Assembly (NCBI GenBank): GCA_025454755.1
Contig: JALONV010000008.1
Coordinates: 1 to 48,095 of the forward strand
Reading direction: 5' to 3'
DNA from: Bacteroidales bacterium
Lineage (GTDB): Bacteria > Bacteroidota > Bacteroidia > Bacteroidales > VadinHA17
DNA length: 48,095 nt
Shown in pieces: positions 8,919 to 16,211 of the stretch; within the stretch, counting starts at the first letter, position 1, and each line of letters starts with the position of its first letter. Position numbers and translations under genes: made by a program. The notes under the pieces were generated by a model. That model made no database searches. It had not been told where the DNA came from and saw only the letters and a list, made by a program, of their open reading frames with translations.

Positions 8919-10191
8919 AAATCTGAAGGCACCTGAAATTAAATCGTTCCAGGAAAAAGAGTTTGCCGGATTTCTTCAATATATTAACAGGAGCTCACGC
9001 TTCTACAAAGAACATTTCAAGGCTAACAGCATAAGAGTTGATAAGATCCGGAAACTTGAAGACCTGATTCATATTCCTCCCACCAGGAAAGAAGATCTCC
9101 AGAGGCGTTCTGCAGATTTCATCTGTGTAAAACGCAGTAAGATAATTGACTACCTTACAACATCAGGTACATCCGGTGACCCTGTCGCATTCGCCCTCAC
9201 TGAGAATGACCTGAAGAGACTTGCCTGCAATGAGTATCTTGGTTTCCGGTGTGCCGACTGCACAAAAAACGAGATCTTCCAGCTTATGACTACGATCGAC
9301 CGTCGTTTCATGGCAGGTATGGCATATTTTCTTGGATCAAGAAGGTTAAAGGCAGCGATGATACGTGTCGGGAACGGGATCCCTGAACTACAATGGGATA
9401 CAATAAACCGCTTTTCTCCGACAGCTCTTATTGCAGTGCCTTCATTTCTCATAACCATTATTGACTATGCTGAAAAGAACGGCATAGATCATCATTCTTC
9501 CAGTATAAATAAGGCAGTATGCATAGGAGACTCTCTGCGTAAAGCTGATTTCACATTTAACACCCTTGGCAGGAAGATCCATGACAGATGGCCTGAAATG
9601 CATCTCTACTCCACTTATGCCTCAACAGAAATGGCAGCATCGTTCACTGAGTGCAGGTATGGAGTTGGCGGTCACCACCATCCTGAAATGCTCATTGCTG
9701 AATTTCTTGATGACAATGATAATCCTGTTCCGCGGGGAGAAGCCGGAGAACTTACTATAACAACTCTTGGCGTTGAAGGAATGCCTCTGCTGAGATTTAA
9801 GACCGGTGATATATGCCAGGGCCATTATGAACCATGCAAATGCGGAAGGAATACGATGCGCGTTGGGCCTGTAATTGGCCGCAAAAACCAGATGATCAAG
9901 TACAAGGGAACAACACTCTACCCGCCTGCCCTCTATGATATTCTGGAAAATATCGAGGGCGTCAGAAACTATATTGTCGAGCTCTATACAAATACCATAG
10001 GCACAGATGAGATACTGATAAGAATTGGCTCAGAGGACCATTCCGAAAACTTTGAGAAGGCTATCAAGGACCATTTCAGGGCTAAGCTCAGAGTGGCGCC
10101 ATCGGTATCATTTGAGTCAGTTGATTACATTAATAAGCTTCAATACCCCAGCATGAGCAGGAAACCCGTTAAACTTATTGACAGAAGATGA
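8899..10191 (+). CDS. PaaK-like AMP-forming ligase for an aromatic or acyl starter
   Basis: Adenylate-forming enzyme resembling phenylacetate-CoA ligase, 430 residues. The ATP-binding loop is TTSGTSGDP at residues 87-95, then STYASTEMAASF, LRFKTGDIC and GRKNQMIKYKG (the hinge region). The C-terminal segment SMSRKPVKLIDRR carries lysines in the position expected for the catalytic Lys. A CxC...C cluster (HYEPCKCGRN) resembles the small metal-binding site of PaaK-type ligases. In an aryl-polyene cluster such a ligase would activate 4-hydroxycinnamate, 4-hydroxybenzoate or a related acid and load it on CoA or ACP. That role rests on neighbourhood; an exact substrate cannot be read. It is the last gene of the first forward operon and is followed by the repeat island. 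Confidence 0.86.
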   Translation: MPKKEIENLKAPEIKSFQEKEFAGFLQYINRSSRFYKEHFKANSIRVDKIRKLEDLIHIPPTRKEDLQRRSADFICVKRSKIIDYLTTSGTSGDPVAFALTENDLKRLACNEYLGFRCADCTKNEIFQLMTTIDRRFMAGMAYFLGSRRLKAAMIRVGNGIPELQWDTINRFSPTALIAVPSFLITIIDYAEKNGIDHHSSSINKAVCIGDSLRKADFTFNTLGRKIHDRWPEMHLYSTYASTEMAASFTECRYGVGGHHHPEMLIAEFLDDNDNPVPRGEAGELTITTLGVEGMPLLRFKTGDICQGHYEPCKCGRNTMRVGPVIGRKNQMIKYKGTTLYPPALYDILENIEGVRNYIVELYTNTIGTDEILIRIGSEDHSENFEKAIKDHFRAKLRVAPSVSFESVDYINKLQYPSMSRKPVKLIDRR

Positions 10192-10360
10192 AAGAGCCCA
10201 TTTCAGGCAGATGGTACATATTTATCAATTGTCTTAGATATTGTTTAAGTAATTTATATTTTTGAGAGTTCTCTGACATGTTTGATGCTTCGCCAGGTTT
10301 GTAGAAAAGAGTATTTGTTTCGGTTGGGAGATTCATGTGAAGCAGTTTGTGCTGAAGAAG

Positions 10361-10587
10361 GGAGATTCCTCGCTACGCTCGGATGTTGTGACAAAAGTTG
10401 TGGTGAGGGAGGAGATTCCTCGCTTCGCTCGGATGTTGTGACAAAAGTTGTGGTGAGGGAGGAGATTCCTCGCTTCGCTCGGATGTTGTGACAATAGTTG
10501 TGGTAAAGGAGGAGATTCCTCGCTTCGCTCGGATGTTGCGACAATAGTTGTGGTAAAGGAGGAGATTCCTCGCTTCGCTCGGAATGA
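10361..10587. repeat. 50-base tandem repeat, 4.5 copies
   Basis: Units begin at exactly 10361, 10411, 10461, 10511 and 10561, each with GGAGATTCCTCGCTTCGCTC (one substitution in the first). The first four continue with GGATGTTG and a TTGTGGT-containing spacer. The last unit instead ends in GGAATGACAT, the sequence of the intact arm of the palindromic element. The array therefore looks like local amplification of one arm plus spacer. Confidence 0.9.
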
Positions 10588-10606
10588 CATCATTTGGGTC
10601 TGTTAG

Positions 10607-10652
10607 GGGGGAGAGGCTGCGTGAAGCCGAGGCTTCACGCAGCCTCTCCCCC
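10607..10652. repeat. Perfect 22-base-pair hairpin at the core of a nested palindrome
   Basis: Arms 10607-10628 and 10631-10652 are exact inverted complements separated only by GA. The left arm starts GGGGGAGAGGCTGCG. The hairpin sits between a left flank ending GGAATGACAT (10581-10590) and a right flank starting GTCATTCC (10674), which are also inverted. The same layout recurs at 20926-21069 with a different core sequence. Confidence 0.9.
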
Positions 10653-10673
10653 AACCAATAACAATGGAAATCT

Positions 10674-10849
10674 GTCATTCCGAATGAAGCGAAGCGAAAT
10701 GAGGAATCTTCCTGCCTGATGACTGTTGTTCCCCAATGGAAGTCTGTCATTCCGAATGAAGCGAAGCGAAATGAGGAATCTCCATGCCTGATAACCCGTG
10801 AAATGAGTACAGGGTCATTCCGAATGAAGCGAAGCGAAATGAGGAATCT
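10674..10849. repeat. Three copies of a 36-base intergenic element
   Basis: Identical 36-base copies lie at 10674-10709, 10746-10781 and 10814-10849. Each starts GTCATTCCGAATGAAGCG and ends GAGGAATCT. Spacings are 72 and 68 bases, with partly similar spacers (CCTGCCTGAT, CCATGCCTGAT). Each unit is the inverted counterpart of the 10561-10590 arm. Related copies occur at 20926-21069 and 34364-34505. Confidence 0.9.
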
Positions 10850-10903
10850 TAATTATTAAATATCTGGAGTTCTGATAATAGTATAAACCAATATCATAAT
10901 AAA

Positions 10904-11275
10904 ATGAAAAAGTTAATCTTTCTTGTACCGTTAATTTTCTTGTTAGCTTCATTGAATGTCATGGCTAATAAGACAAGTGTTGAAATAAAAGGTCCGGCAA
11001 CGGCTAAAAAAGGGACTGAAGTCACCATTATGATTAATGTAACCCATAAGGGCAACAGCAAAGCACATCATACCGACTGGGTTTACCTGAAACTCAACGG
11101 AAAGGAAATCAAGCGCTGGGAATATAATAAGGAAAACCTCCCAACATCTGAGACCTTCACAGTTGAATACAAAATGATGGTATCAGAAGATTGTACGCTT
11201 GAAACAGAGGGACATTGCAACCTGCATGGCAGCACAGGTACTAAAACCCTGGTTATCAAAACCGAAAATAATTAG
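10904..11275 (+). CDS. Secreted desulfoferrodoxin/superoxide-reductase-like protein
   Basis: Small exported protein whose mature part resembles the iron domain of superoxide reductase (desulfoferrodoxin/neelaredoxin), which reduces superoxide to peroxide at an Fe(His)4Cys centre. A signal peptide (MKKLIFLVPLIFLLASLNVM, cut near ANA/K) is followed by a beta-rich domain. Candidate ligands are the histidines in VTHKGNSKAHHTDWVYL and the Cys and His in GHCNLHG near the C-terminus, matching the family CNxHG end. The N-terminal rubredoxin-like FeCys4 domain of class I enzymes is absent. Most superoxide reductases are cytoplasmic, so export is unusual. The next start codon, for a 56-residue membrane protein, is 3 bases downstream. 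Placement within the polyene cluster suggests oxidative-stress protection of polyenes, as inference. Confidence 0.72.
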   Translation: MKKLIFLVPLIFLLASLNVMANKTSVEIKGPATAKKGTEVTIMINVTHKGNSKAHHTDWVYLKLNGKEIKRWEYNKENLPTSETFTVEYKMMVSEDCTLETEGHCNLHGSTGTKTLVIKTENN

Positions 11276-11278
11276 GCT

Positions 11279-11449
11279 ATGTACGAACTGATATTACCAC
11301 TGGGCATCATAAACTTTTTACTGGTACTGGTGCAGATCCTTGGCGGATTGAAAATTATCAAGATCTCCTATAAAACACATAAATTTCTGGGAATAACGCT
11401 TGGTGTCTTTGCACTCATCCATGGAGCCATAGCGATCTTCTTTACTTAG
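11279..11449 (+). CDS. 56-residue membrane protein with paired histidines
   Basis: Short gene starting ATG at 11279, 3 bases after the SOR-like stop, and ending TAG at 11447-11449. Two hydrophobic segments are visible: YELILPLGIINFLLVLVQIL and, after KIIKISYKTHK, FLGITLGVFALIHGAIAIFF. Histidines 34 and 47 are 13 residues apart, one at the start and one inside the second helix. Such spacing in a membrane helix recalls b-type haem ligands in cytochrome b561 or ferric-reductase families, where the bundle has more helices; here an oligomer would be needed. It could be an electron donor to the exported SOR-like protein, but haem binding is not shown. It has good coding character and tight linkage, so I consider it real. 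Confidence 0.65.
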   Translation: MYELILPLGIINFLLVLVQILGGLKIIKISYKTHKFLGITLGVFALIHGAIAIFFT

Positions 11450-11462
11450 GATAAGGATACTG

Positions 11463-11470
11463 CAACTTTG
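11463..11470 (+). promoter_or_regulatory. Weak candidate -7 box before the ketosynthase operon
   Basis: CAACTTTG matches 7 of 8 positions of TAnnTTTG and lies 18 bases before the thioesterase ATG at 11488. No convincing -33 element was found, so transcription may instead read through from the SOR-like gene. Confidence 0.3.
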
Positions 11471-11487
11471 GAATTTTATTTAAGATT

Positions 11488-11916
11488 ATGGATTTAATGA
11501 TCAGAACCCTGGTCCGGGTTCGCTTTAGTGATGTTGATTCGATGGGCGTAGTGTGGCATGGCCAGTATATCCGGTATTTTGAGGATGGCCGTGAAGATTT
11601 CGGCAATGTGCATAATATCAATTACCTGGATTTCCACGGAAGAGGGATACTGATCCCGATAGTAAAAATAAATTGTGACTATAAGAAACCCCTTATTTAC
11701 GGCGACACTGCTATCGTGGAAACCAGGTTCGTGGATACCGGGGCTGCAAAGATCATGTACGCATATACAATTTTTAACGAAAAAACAAACGAAATTGTTG
11801 CAACAGGCTCAAGCCTCCAGGTTTTCATTAATATGAAGCACGAACTGCTCCTGACATTCCCTCCTTTCTTTCTTGAATGGAAGAAGAAGCATGGACTGAT
11901 GACAGGATTAATTTAA
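11488..11916 (+). CDS. Hotdog-fold acyl thioesterase, 4HBT/YbgC-like
   Basis: Single hotdog-domain protein of 142 residues. The family motif is SDVDSMGVVWHGQYIRYFED, in which the Asp and the GVVxHxxY segment form the active site of 4-hydroxybenzoyl-CoA thioesterase and YbgC enzymes. These hydrolyse acyl-CoA or acyl-ACP thioesters. It heads the ketosynthase operon, 11 bases before the GTG of the first ketosynthase. In aryl-polyene clusters a thioesterase of this type is common and may release or proofread the acyl chain; the exact step is inferred. An in-frame ATG at 11497 is an alternative start that would remove three residues. Confidence 0.86.
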   Translation: MDLMIRTLVRVRFSDVDSMGVVWHGQYIRYFEDGREDFGNVHNINYLDFHGRGILIPIVKINCDYKKPLIYGDTAIVETRFVDTGAAKIMYAYTIFNEKTNEIVATGSSLQVFINMKHELLLTFPPFFLEWKKKHGLMTGLI

Positions 11917-11927
11917 AAGGACCTTAA

Positions 11928-13058
11928 GTGAGGGACGTTTATATATCAGCCGACAATATTATCACACCTGTCGGATTCACGACAGGTGAAAACGCAGCTG
12001 CCATTCTAGCAGGGAAGACCGGCATACAACTGATTGACGATGAAAAAATGTCTCCCGTTCCTTTCTATGCCTCCCTCGTTGATTCAAAAGTACTCAACAA
12101 CAGGTTTTCTTTATTCGACAATCCGGCGAATTATACCCGTTTCGAACAGATGGCAATCTGTTCAGTTAAAGATGCTTTGTCAAAAACCGATATTGTTCTT
12201 ACCGGTGAAAGAACCCTCTTCATCCTATCCACAACTAAGGGGAATATTGACCTCCTTGAGAAAGATCCTGAAAGCAAGAGGCTATACCTCTGGGATACTG
12301 CACATTTACTTCAGAAGTATTTCAGTTTCAGGAATGAACCCCTGGTAATCTCCGATGCATGCATCTCAGGCGTGCAGGCCGTGATAACAGGCGCAAGACT
12401 GATCAGAGCAGGATTATACGATACCTGTGTCATTAACGGTACAGATATAATCTCTGAATTTGTATTATCGGGCTTTAACTCGTTCAAGTCGCTGAGCACA
12501 GGACCATGCCGGCCATTCGATAAAACAAGGGACGGGCTCTCACTTGGCGAAGGTTCAGGAACCATAATCCTTACATCCTATTCTTCTGCCGGAGACAGCA
12601 GGAAAATAATTGCAGGTGAAGGATTTTCTACCAACGATGCAAATCATATATCAGGACCTTCAAGAACCGGCGAAGGACTGTTCATTGCCATCGACAGAAC
12701 ATTGAAGAAGAATCCTTTCAATATTGATTTCATCTCTGCCCATGGAACAGCAACACCATATAACGATGAGATGGAATCTATTGCAATAACAAGGGCAGGA
12801 CTTCAGGAGGTGCCGGTCAACAGCTTTAAAGGGTACTGGGGACATACACTCGGGGCAGCCGGAGTGATTGAATCCATTATGAGTATCTATTCAATAAGGA
12901 ACAGTATACTTTTCAGTACTTTAGGATTCAGGGAACCGGGTGTTTCAAATCCCCTGAACATCCTGAACACTTCCGTGAAGAAAGAGATAAATAATTGTCT
13001 GAAGATCGCATCGGGTTTCGGAGGCTGTAATGCAGCAATTATGTTTTACGGGAAATGA
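11928..13058 (+). CDS. Beta-ketoacyl-ACP synthase, first of two intact copies
   Basis: Ketosynthase of the FabF/FabB class, 376 residues, condensing malonyl-ACP with the growing chain. The catalytic triad is complete: Cys145 in DACISG, His272 in ISAHGTATPYNDE and His306 in YWGHTLGAAG, with a C-terminal GFGGCNAA glycine-rich end. The start is GTG at 11928; no nearby ATG fits. Its N-terminus is shorter than that of FabF and lacks some early conserved segments, typical of the small ketosynthases in aryl-polyene clusters. The stop overlaps the next start in ATGA, giving tight translational coupling. It probably works with the second intact ketosynthase and the chain-length-factor-like protein. 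Confidence 0.9.
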   Translation: MRDVYISADNIITPVGFTTGENAAAILAGKTGIQLIDDEKMSPVPFYASLVDSKVLNNRFSLFDNPANYTRFEQMAICSVKDALSKTDIVLTGERTLFILSTTKGNIDLLEKDPESKRLYLWDTAHLLQKYFSFRNEPLVISDACISGVQAVITGARLIRAGLYDTCVINGTDIISEFVLSGFNSFKSLSTGPCRPFDKTRDGLSLGEGSGTIILTSYSSAGDSRKIIAGEGFSTNDANHISGPSRTGEGLFIAIDRTLKKNPFNIDFISAHGTATPYNDEMESIAITRAGLQEVPVNSFKGYWGHTLGAAGVIESIMSIYSIRNSILFSTLGFREPGVSNPLNILNTSVKKEINNCLKIASGFGGCNAAIMFYGK

Positions 13059-13693
13059 AAGGAACTTATGCCATATCAGGTTATTGCTTAATCCGCGGAA
13101 ACAAGGTTATCAGGGACGAAAAACTACTATTTACGGGGAAGGGAGGCAGCTTCAGCGATTTTGCGCTCGAAAATTACAGGCACTTCTCGGTCTCCTATCC
13201 AAAGTTCCACAAGATGGACAACCTGGGTAAACTCGGATTTCTGTCTGCTGAGATCCTTCTGAAAGACAGGAACCTGACCGGTAAATATCCGGGGGAAAAG
13301 GTCGGGATCATACTTTCAAACTGTTCATCCTCTCTCGACACAGATCGCAATCATCAGAAAACCATCGCCAGCAGGAGTAACTATTTCCCAAGCCCTGCAG
13401 TTTTTGTATATACCCTGCCAAATGTCGTTATAGGTGAGATATGTATAAAGCATAAGTTCTTCGGCGAAGGAAATTTCTTTGTTATGGAGAAGTTCAATCC
13501 CTCATTCATAGTAGATTATATAACCCAATTGTTTGATAATGATATCTTTGATTGCTGCATAACCGGATGGACCGAAATCGACGGCAATAATTTTGAGTCG
13601 GTGCTTTTTTTAATTGAGAAAAGCACCAAAACTGAAACCGGAATTGCTAATTTTGGAACTGCGGCGATTGAGTCAATTTTTAACAGGAAATAA
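13055..13693 (+). CDS. Truncated ketosynthase-like protein without active-site Cys
   Basis: A 212-residue protein that looks like the N-terminal half of a ketosynthase: VGIILSNCSSSLDTD resembles the strand before the active site, and FVYTLPNVVIGEICIKH occupies the place of the Cys nucleophile loop. No nucleophilic Cys is present there, and the C-terminal half with the two catalytic histidines is missing. Such proteins recur next to the ACP gene in Bacteroidota flexirubin-type clusters. It is probably a structural or regulatory partner of an intact ketosynthase rather than a decayed copy, since the frame is intact and overlaps the upstream stop by 4 bases. The partner and function are not known to me. 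Confidence 0.72.
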   Translation: MKGTYAISGYCLIRGNKVIRDEKLLFTGKGGSFSDFALENYRHFSVSYPKFHKMDNLGKLGFLSAEILLKDRNLTGKYPGEKVGIILSNCSSSLDTDRNHQKTIASRSNYFPSPAVFVYTLPNVVIGEICIKHKFFGEGNFFVMEKFNPSFIVDYITQLFDNDIFDCCITGWTEIDGNNFESVLFLIEKSTKTETGIANFGTAAIESIFNRK

Positions 13694-13696
13694 TAT

Positions 13697-13954
13697 ATGG
13701 AACAGCTTGTACAGAAACTGAAGGAAGAAATTATCACAGCCCTGAATCTTTCGGAAATGAAACCGGAAAATATTGATGAGAAAGCACCTTTATTTGTCGA
13801 TGGACTTGGACTTGATTCCATAGATGCACTGGAGCTTACGGTTCTTCTCGAGAAAAAATACGGGCTTAAAATTCAGACCTCTGAAGAAGGTAAAAAAGTT
13901 CTCTATTCCGTCAGATCGATGGCTGAATTCATCAGGGAAAACAACAAGGGGTAA
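13697..13954 (+). CDS. Acyl carrier protein
   Basis: An 85-residue acidic acyl carrier protein. The phosphopantetheine attachment site is Ser41 in LGLDSIDALELTVLLE, with the usual helix II following. The chain is carried here as a thioester during elongation and dehydration. It sits 3 bases after the truncated ketosynthase and 6 before the second intact ketosynthase, which marks it as the dedicated carrier of the polyene pathway rather than the housekeeping AcpP. No phosphopantetheinyl transferase gene is visible in the window. Many polyene clusters carry a second ACP, also not seen here. Confidence 0.93.
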   Translation: MEQLVQKLKEEIITALNLSEMKPENIDEKAPLFVDGLGLDSIDALELTVLLEKKYGLKIQTSEEGKKVLYSVRSMAEFIRENNKG

Positions 13955-13960
13955 TCGCTT

Positions 13961-15166
13961 GTGTCAGTAAGAATTTACATAACCGGTGCAGGCATTATAT
14001 CATCAATAGGGCTTAATTACAGTGAGGTTCTCTTCTGCCTGAAGGCTTCAAAAGGAGGCATAGGGAGACTGACACTTCTGGATTCCGTTCATAAGGATGA
14101 AGTCCCTGTCGCCGAAGTAAAAGCCACAAATGAAGAGCTCAAGGGGCTTGCCGAAGTACCGGGAAAAGGTGTTTTTTCACGCACATCGCTGCTTGGCATT
14201 ATTGCAGCACGGCAAGCGCTGAAATCTGCAGGAATAGAAAAACCGTTTGACGTCAGAACCGGATTAATCTCCGCTACTACCGTCGGAGGCATGGACAGGA
14301 CCGAAAAATTCTTTAAAAAATATCTTAAAGATAAGAGTCACGGACGCTTAAGAGATGTCATAACACACGACATGGGCGACAGCACCGAAAAGATCGCAGA
14401 AGCCTGCGGGATAAGGGATTATGTTACAACAATAAGCACTGCCTGTTCGTCGTCGGCTAATTCAATACTTCTCGGATCAAGGCTTATAGAGAACGGATTT
14501 CTCGACAGGGCACTGGTGGGTGGTGTTGATTGCCTTACCCTTTTTACAATAAATGGTTTCAACAGCTTAATGATACTCGACAGTAACGGGTGCAAACCAT
14601 TCGATGAAGAAAGGAACGGCCTCACTCTTGGTGAAGGAGCCGGATTCCTTGTCCTTGAATCTGAACGTGTTGTTGCCAAAACCGGCAGGAAAGCAATGGG
14701 TAAAGTCACAGGGTATGGCAATGCATGCGATGCATTCCACCAGACCGCATCATCACCCGAAGGAGACGGGGCCTTCCTGTCGATGCAGAAAGCCCTTCTG
14801 AAAGCAGGCATCAGACCTGATCAGATAGATTATATCAATGCCCATGGCACAGGAACAAAAAATAACGATCTGTCTGAGGGAAAGGCTATCGAAAGACTAT
14901 TCGGCAATTCTGTTCCGCCATGCAGTTCAACCAAATCGTTTACCGGACACACCCTGGGTGCCGCAGGCGGCATTGAAGCTGTTTTCAGCGTGATGGCACT
15001 GGAGCAACAGTGCATATGGCCAAACCTGAACTTCACAAGAAAAATGAAGGAGCTTAAGTTTTTACCCGTTACTGATCTGAGAAACAACGTGCCTGTCAGG
15101 AATGTCCTTTCAAACTCATTTGGATTTGGAGGCAACAATACAAGTCTGATCTTTTCAAAACTCTGA
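13961..15166 (+). CDS. Beta-ketoacyl-ACP synthase, second intact copy (FabF-like)
   Basis: Full-length FabF-like ketosynthase of 401 residues with a complete triad: Cys162 in STACSSSAN, His295 in NAHGTGTKNND and His330 in FTGHTLGAAG. The glycine-rich C-terminus is SNSFGFGGNNTSL. The start is GTG at 13961, 6 bases after the ACP stop. Compared with the first ketosynthase it is longer and closer to canonical FabF, so it is the best candidate for the iterative elongating enzyme. The gene for the Cys-less homologue starts 1 base after its stop, an order reminiscent of ketosynthase/chain-length-factor pairs of type II polyketide systems. Confidence 0.93.
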   Translation: MSVRIYITGAGIISSIGLNYSEVLFCLKASKGGIGRLTLLDSVHKDEVPVAEVKATNEELKGLAEVPGKGVFSRTSLLGIIAARQALKSAGIEKPFDVRTGLISATTVGGMDRTEKFFKKYLKDKSHGRLRDVITHDMGDSTEKIAEACGIRDYVTTISTACSSSANSILLGSRLIENGFLDRALVGGVDCLTLFTINGFNSLMILDSNGCKPFDEERNGLTLGEGAGFLVLESERVVAKTGRKAMGKVTGYGNACDAFHQTASSPEGDGAFLSMQKALLKAGIRPDQIDYINAHGTGTKNNDLSEGKAIERLFGNSVPPCSSTKSFTGHTLGAAGGIEAVFSVMALEQQCIWPNLNFTRKMKELKFLPVTDLRNNVPVRNVLSNSFGFGGNNTSLIFSKL

Positions 15167-15167
15167 T

Positions 15168-16211
15168 ATGGAGGCGTTTATAAACGGACTTAGTGCGATA
15201 TCACCGCAAAACACCTTTGCTGAGGAAAAGCTTCTTCAGGAGCCAGGGGAATACTGCGACGTTCGCTTCATTAAGTGCCTTGAGCCTCAATATTCCGGAT
15301 TTATCGACCCGATGGCTGCCAGGAGAATGAGCCGCATCATTAAGATGGGTGTGTGTTCTGCGATTAAATGCCTTAAGGACGCAGGCATAAGAAATCCGGA
15401 TGCAATAATCACCGGCACCGGCATGGGCTGTGTTGAAGATACCGGGAAGTTCCTCATTTCAATCTACGAGAACGATGAGAAGCTGCTGAATCCCACGCCA
15501 TTCATTCAGTCGACACACAATACCGTCGGAGCTTCAATTGCCCTGGCGCTCAAGTGCAATAACTATAATAACACATACGGTCACCGGGGATTCTCTTTTG
15601 AAAGCGCCCTCCTGGATGCTATGATGCTACTGCAGGAAAAACAGGCTTGCGATATTCTTGTCGGTGCATTAGATGAACTGACTCCTGACCTTTTTACAAT
15701 TACCGACAGGCTTGGATTCTGGAAAAAGGTACCTGTAAATAATCTCTGTCTGAAAGATTCAAAAAGCAGGGGAAGCATTGCCGGAGAAGGGACGGCATTC
15801 TTTGCATTAAGCCGGCATAAAAGCGAAAAGAGCCTTGCCAGAATAAGCTCCGTGATGACATTCTTCAGACCTGAAAATATAACGGAGCTTCAAAACCGGA
15901 TAACGAGCATAGGGAAACCCGACCTTGTAATACTTGGCATAAATGGCGATCCTCAGGGAGATGAGATCTATTCTCATTTGAGGAAGGGTATATTTAACGA
16001 CATTCCAGCATTATATTACAAACACCTCTGCGGCGAATATGACACCTCGTCGGCGTTTGCACTTGCCATGGCTTCAGGAATCATCAGGGAACAACGCGTT
16101 CCGGACATAATGAAACTTGACGACATACCTGTTGGTGAGCTCCGGAACATTCTGATTTATAATCATCTTAGGAACGTCAATCATTCCGCCATACTGGTCA
16201 CATCATGCTGA
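15168..16211 (+). CDS. Ketosynthase-like chain-length-factor homologue
   Basis: A 347-residue ketosynthase homologue of the Ketoacyl-synt_2 (PF13723) type. Ketosynthase landmarks are present (VITGTGMG-like segment ITGTGMGCVEDT, GHRGFSFESALLDAM), but the nucleophile loop reads PTPFIQSTHNTVGASIA and contains no Cys. The C-terminal half lacks the paired His motifs. Relatives in aryl-polyene clusters are taken to be chain-length factors that form a heterodimer with an active ketosynthase. The start ATG follows the intact ketosynthase stop by 1 base, supporting a stoichiometric complex. The stop overlaps the deacetylase start by 7 bases. Role in fixing chain length is inferred from family and position. 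Confidence 0.82.
   Translation: MEAFINGLSAISPQNTFAEEKLLQEPGEYCDVRFIKCLEPQYSGFIDPMAARRMSRIIKMGVCSAIKCLKDAGIRNPDAIITGTGMGCVEDTGKFLISIYENDEKLLNPTPFIQSTHNTVGASIALALKCNNYNNTYGHRGFSFESALLDAMMLLQEKQACDILVGALDELTPDLFTITDRLGFWKKVPVNNLCLKDSKSRGSIAGEGTAFFALSRHKSEKSLARISSVMTFFRPENITELQNRITSIGKPDLVILGINGDPQGDEIYSHLRKGIFNDIPALYYKHLCGEYDTSSAFALAMASGIIREQRVPDIMKLDDIPVGELRNILIYNHLRNVNHSAILVTSC

Larger units (their letters stand above)
10192..10903. other. 712-base gene-free interval made mostly of repeats
   Basis: No credible gene is present. Bases 10192-10360 are AT-rich unique sequence. Bases 10361-10587 are a 50-base tandem repeat, 10607-10652 a perfect hairpin, and 10674-10849 three copies of a 36-base element. 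Reverse-strand open frames across the repeats encode phrases such as FRAKRGISSF and SERSEESP, which are repeat translations rather than proteins. The interval divides the polyene cluster into two transcription units. Confidence 0.8.

Noticed and set aside
10254-10750. Overlapping reverse-strand open frames of 86 to 125 residues
   Set aside because: They translate the intergenic repeats (FRAKRGISSF, SERSEESP phrases) and repeat with the 50-base and 36-base units; no start signals or protein-like composition.
10361-10849. Possible CRISPR array
   Set aside because: Spacers are near-identical or very short of diversity, units are exact tandem copies, and no cas gene is present in the window.
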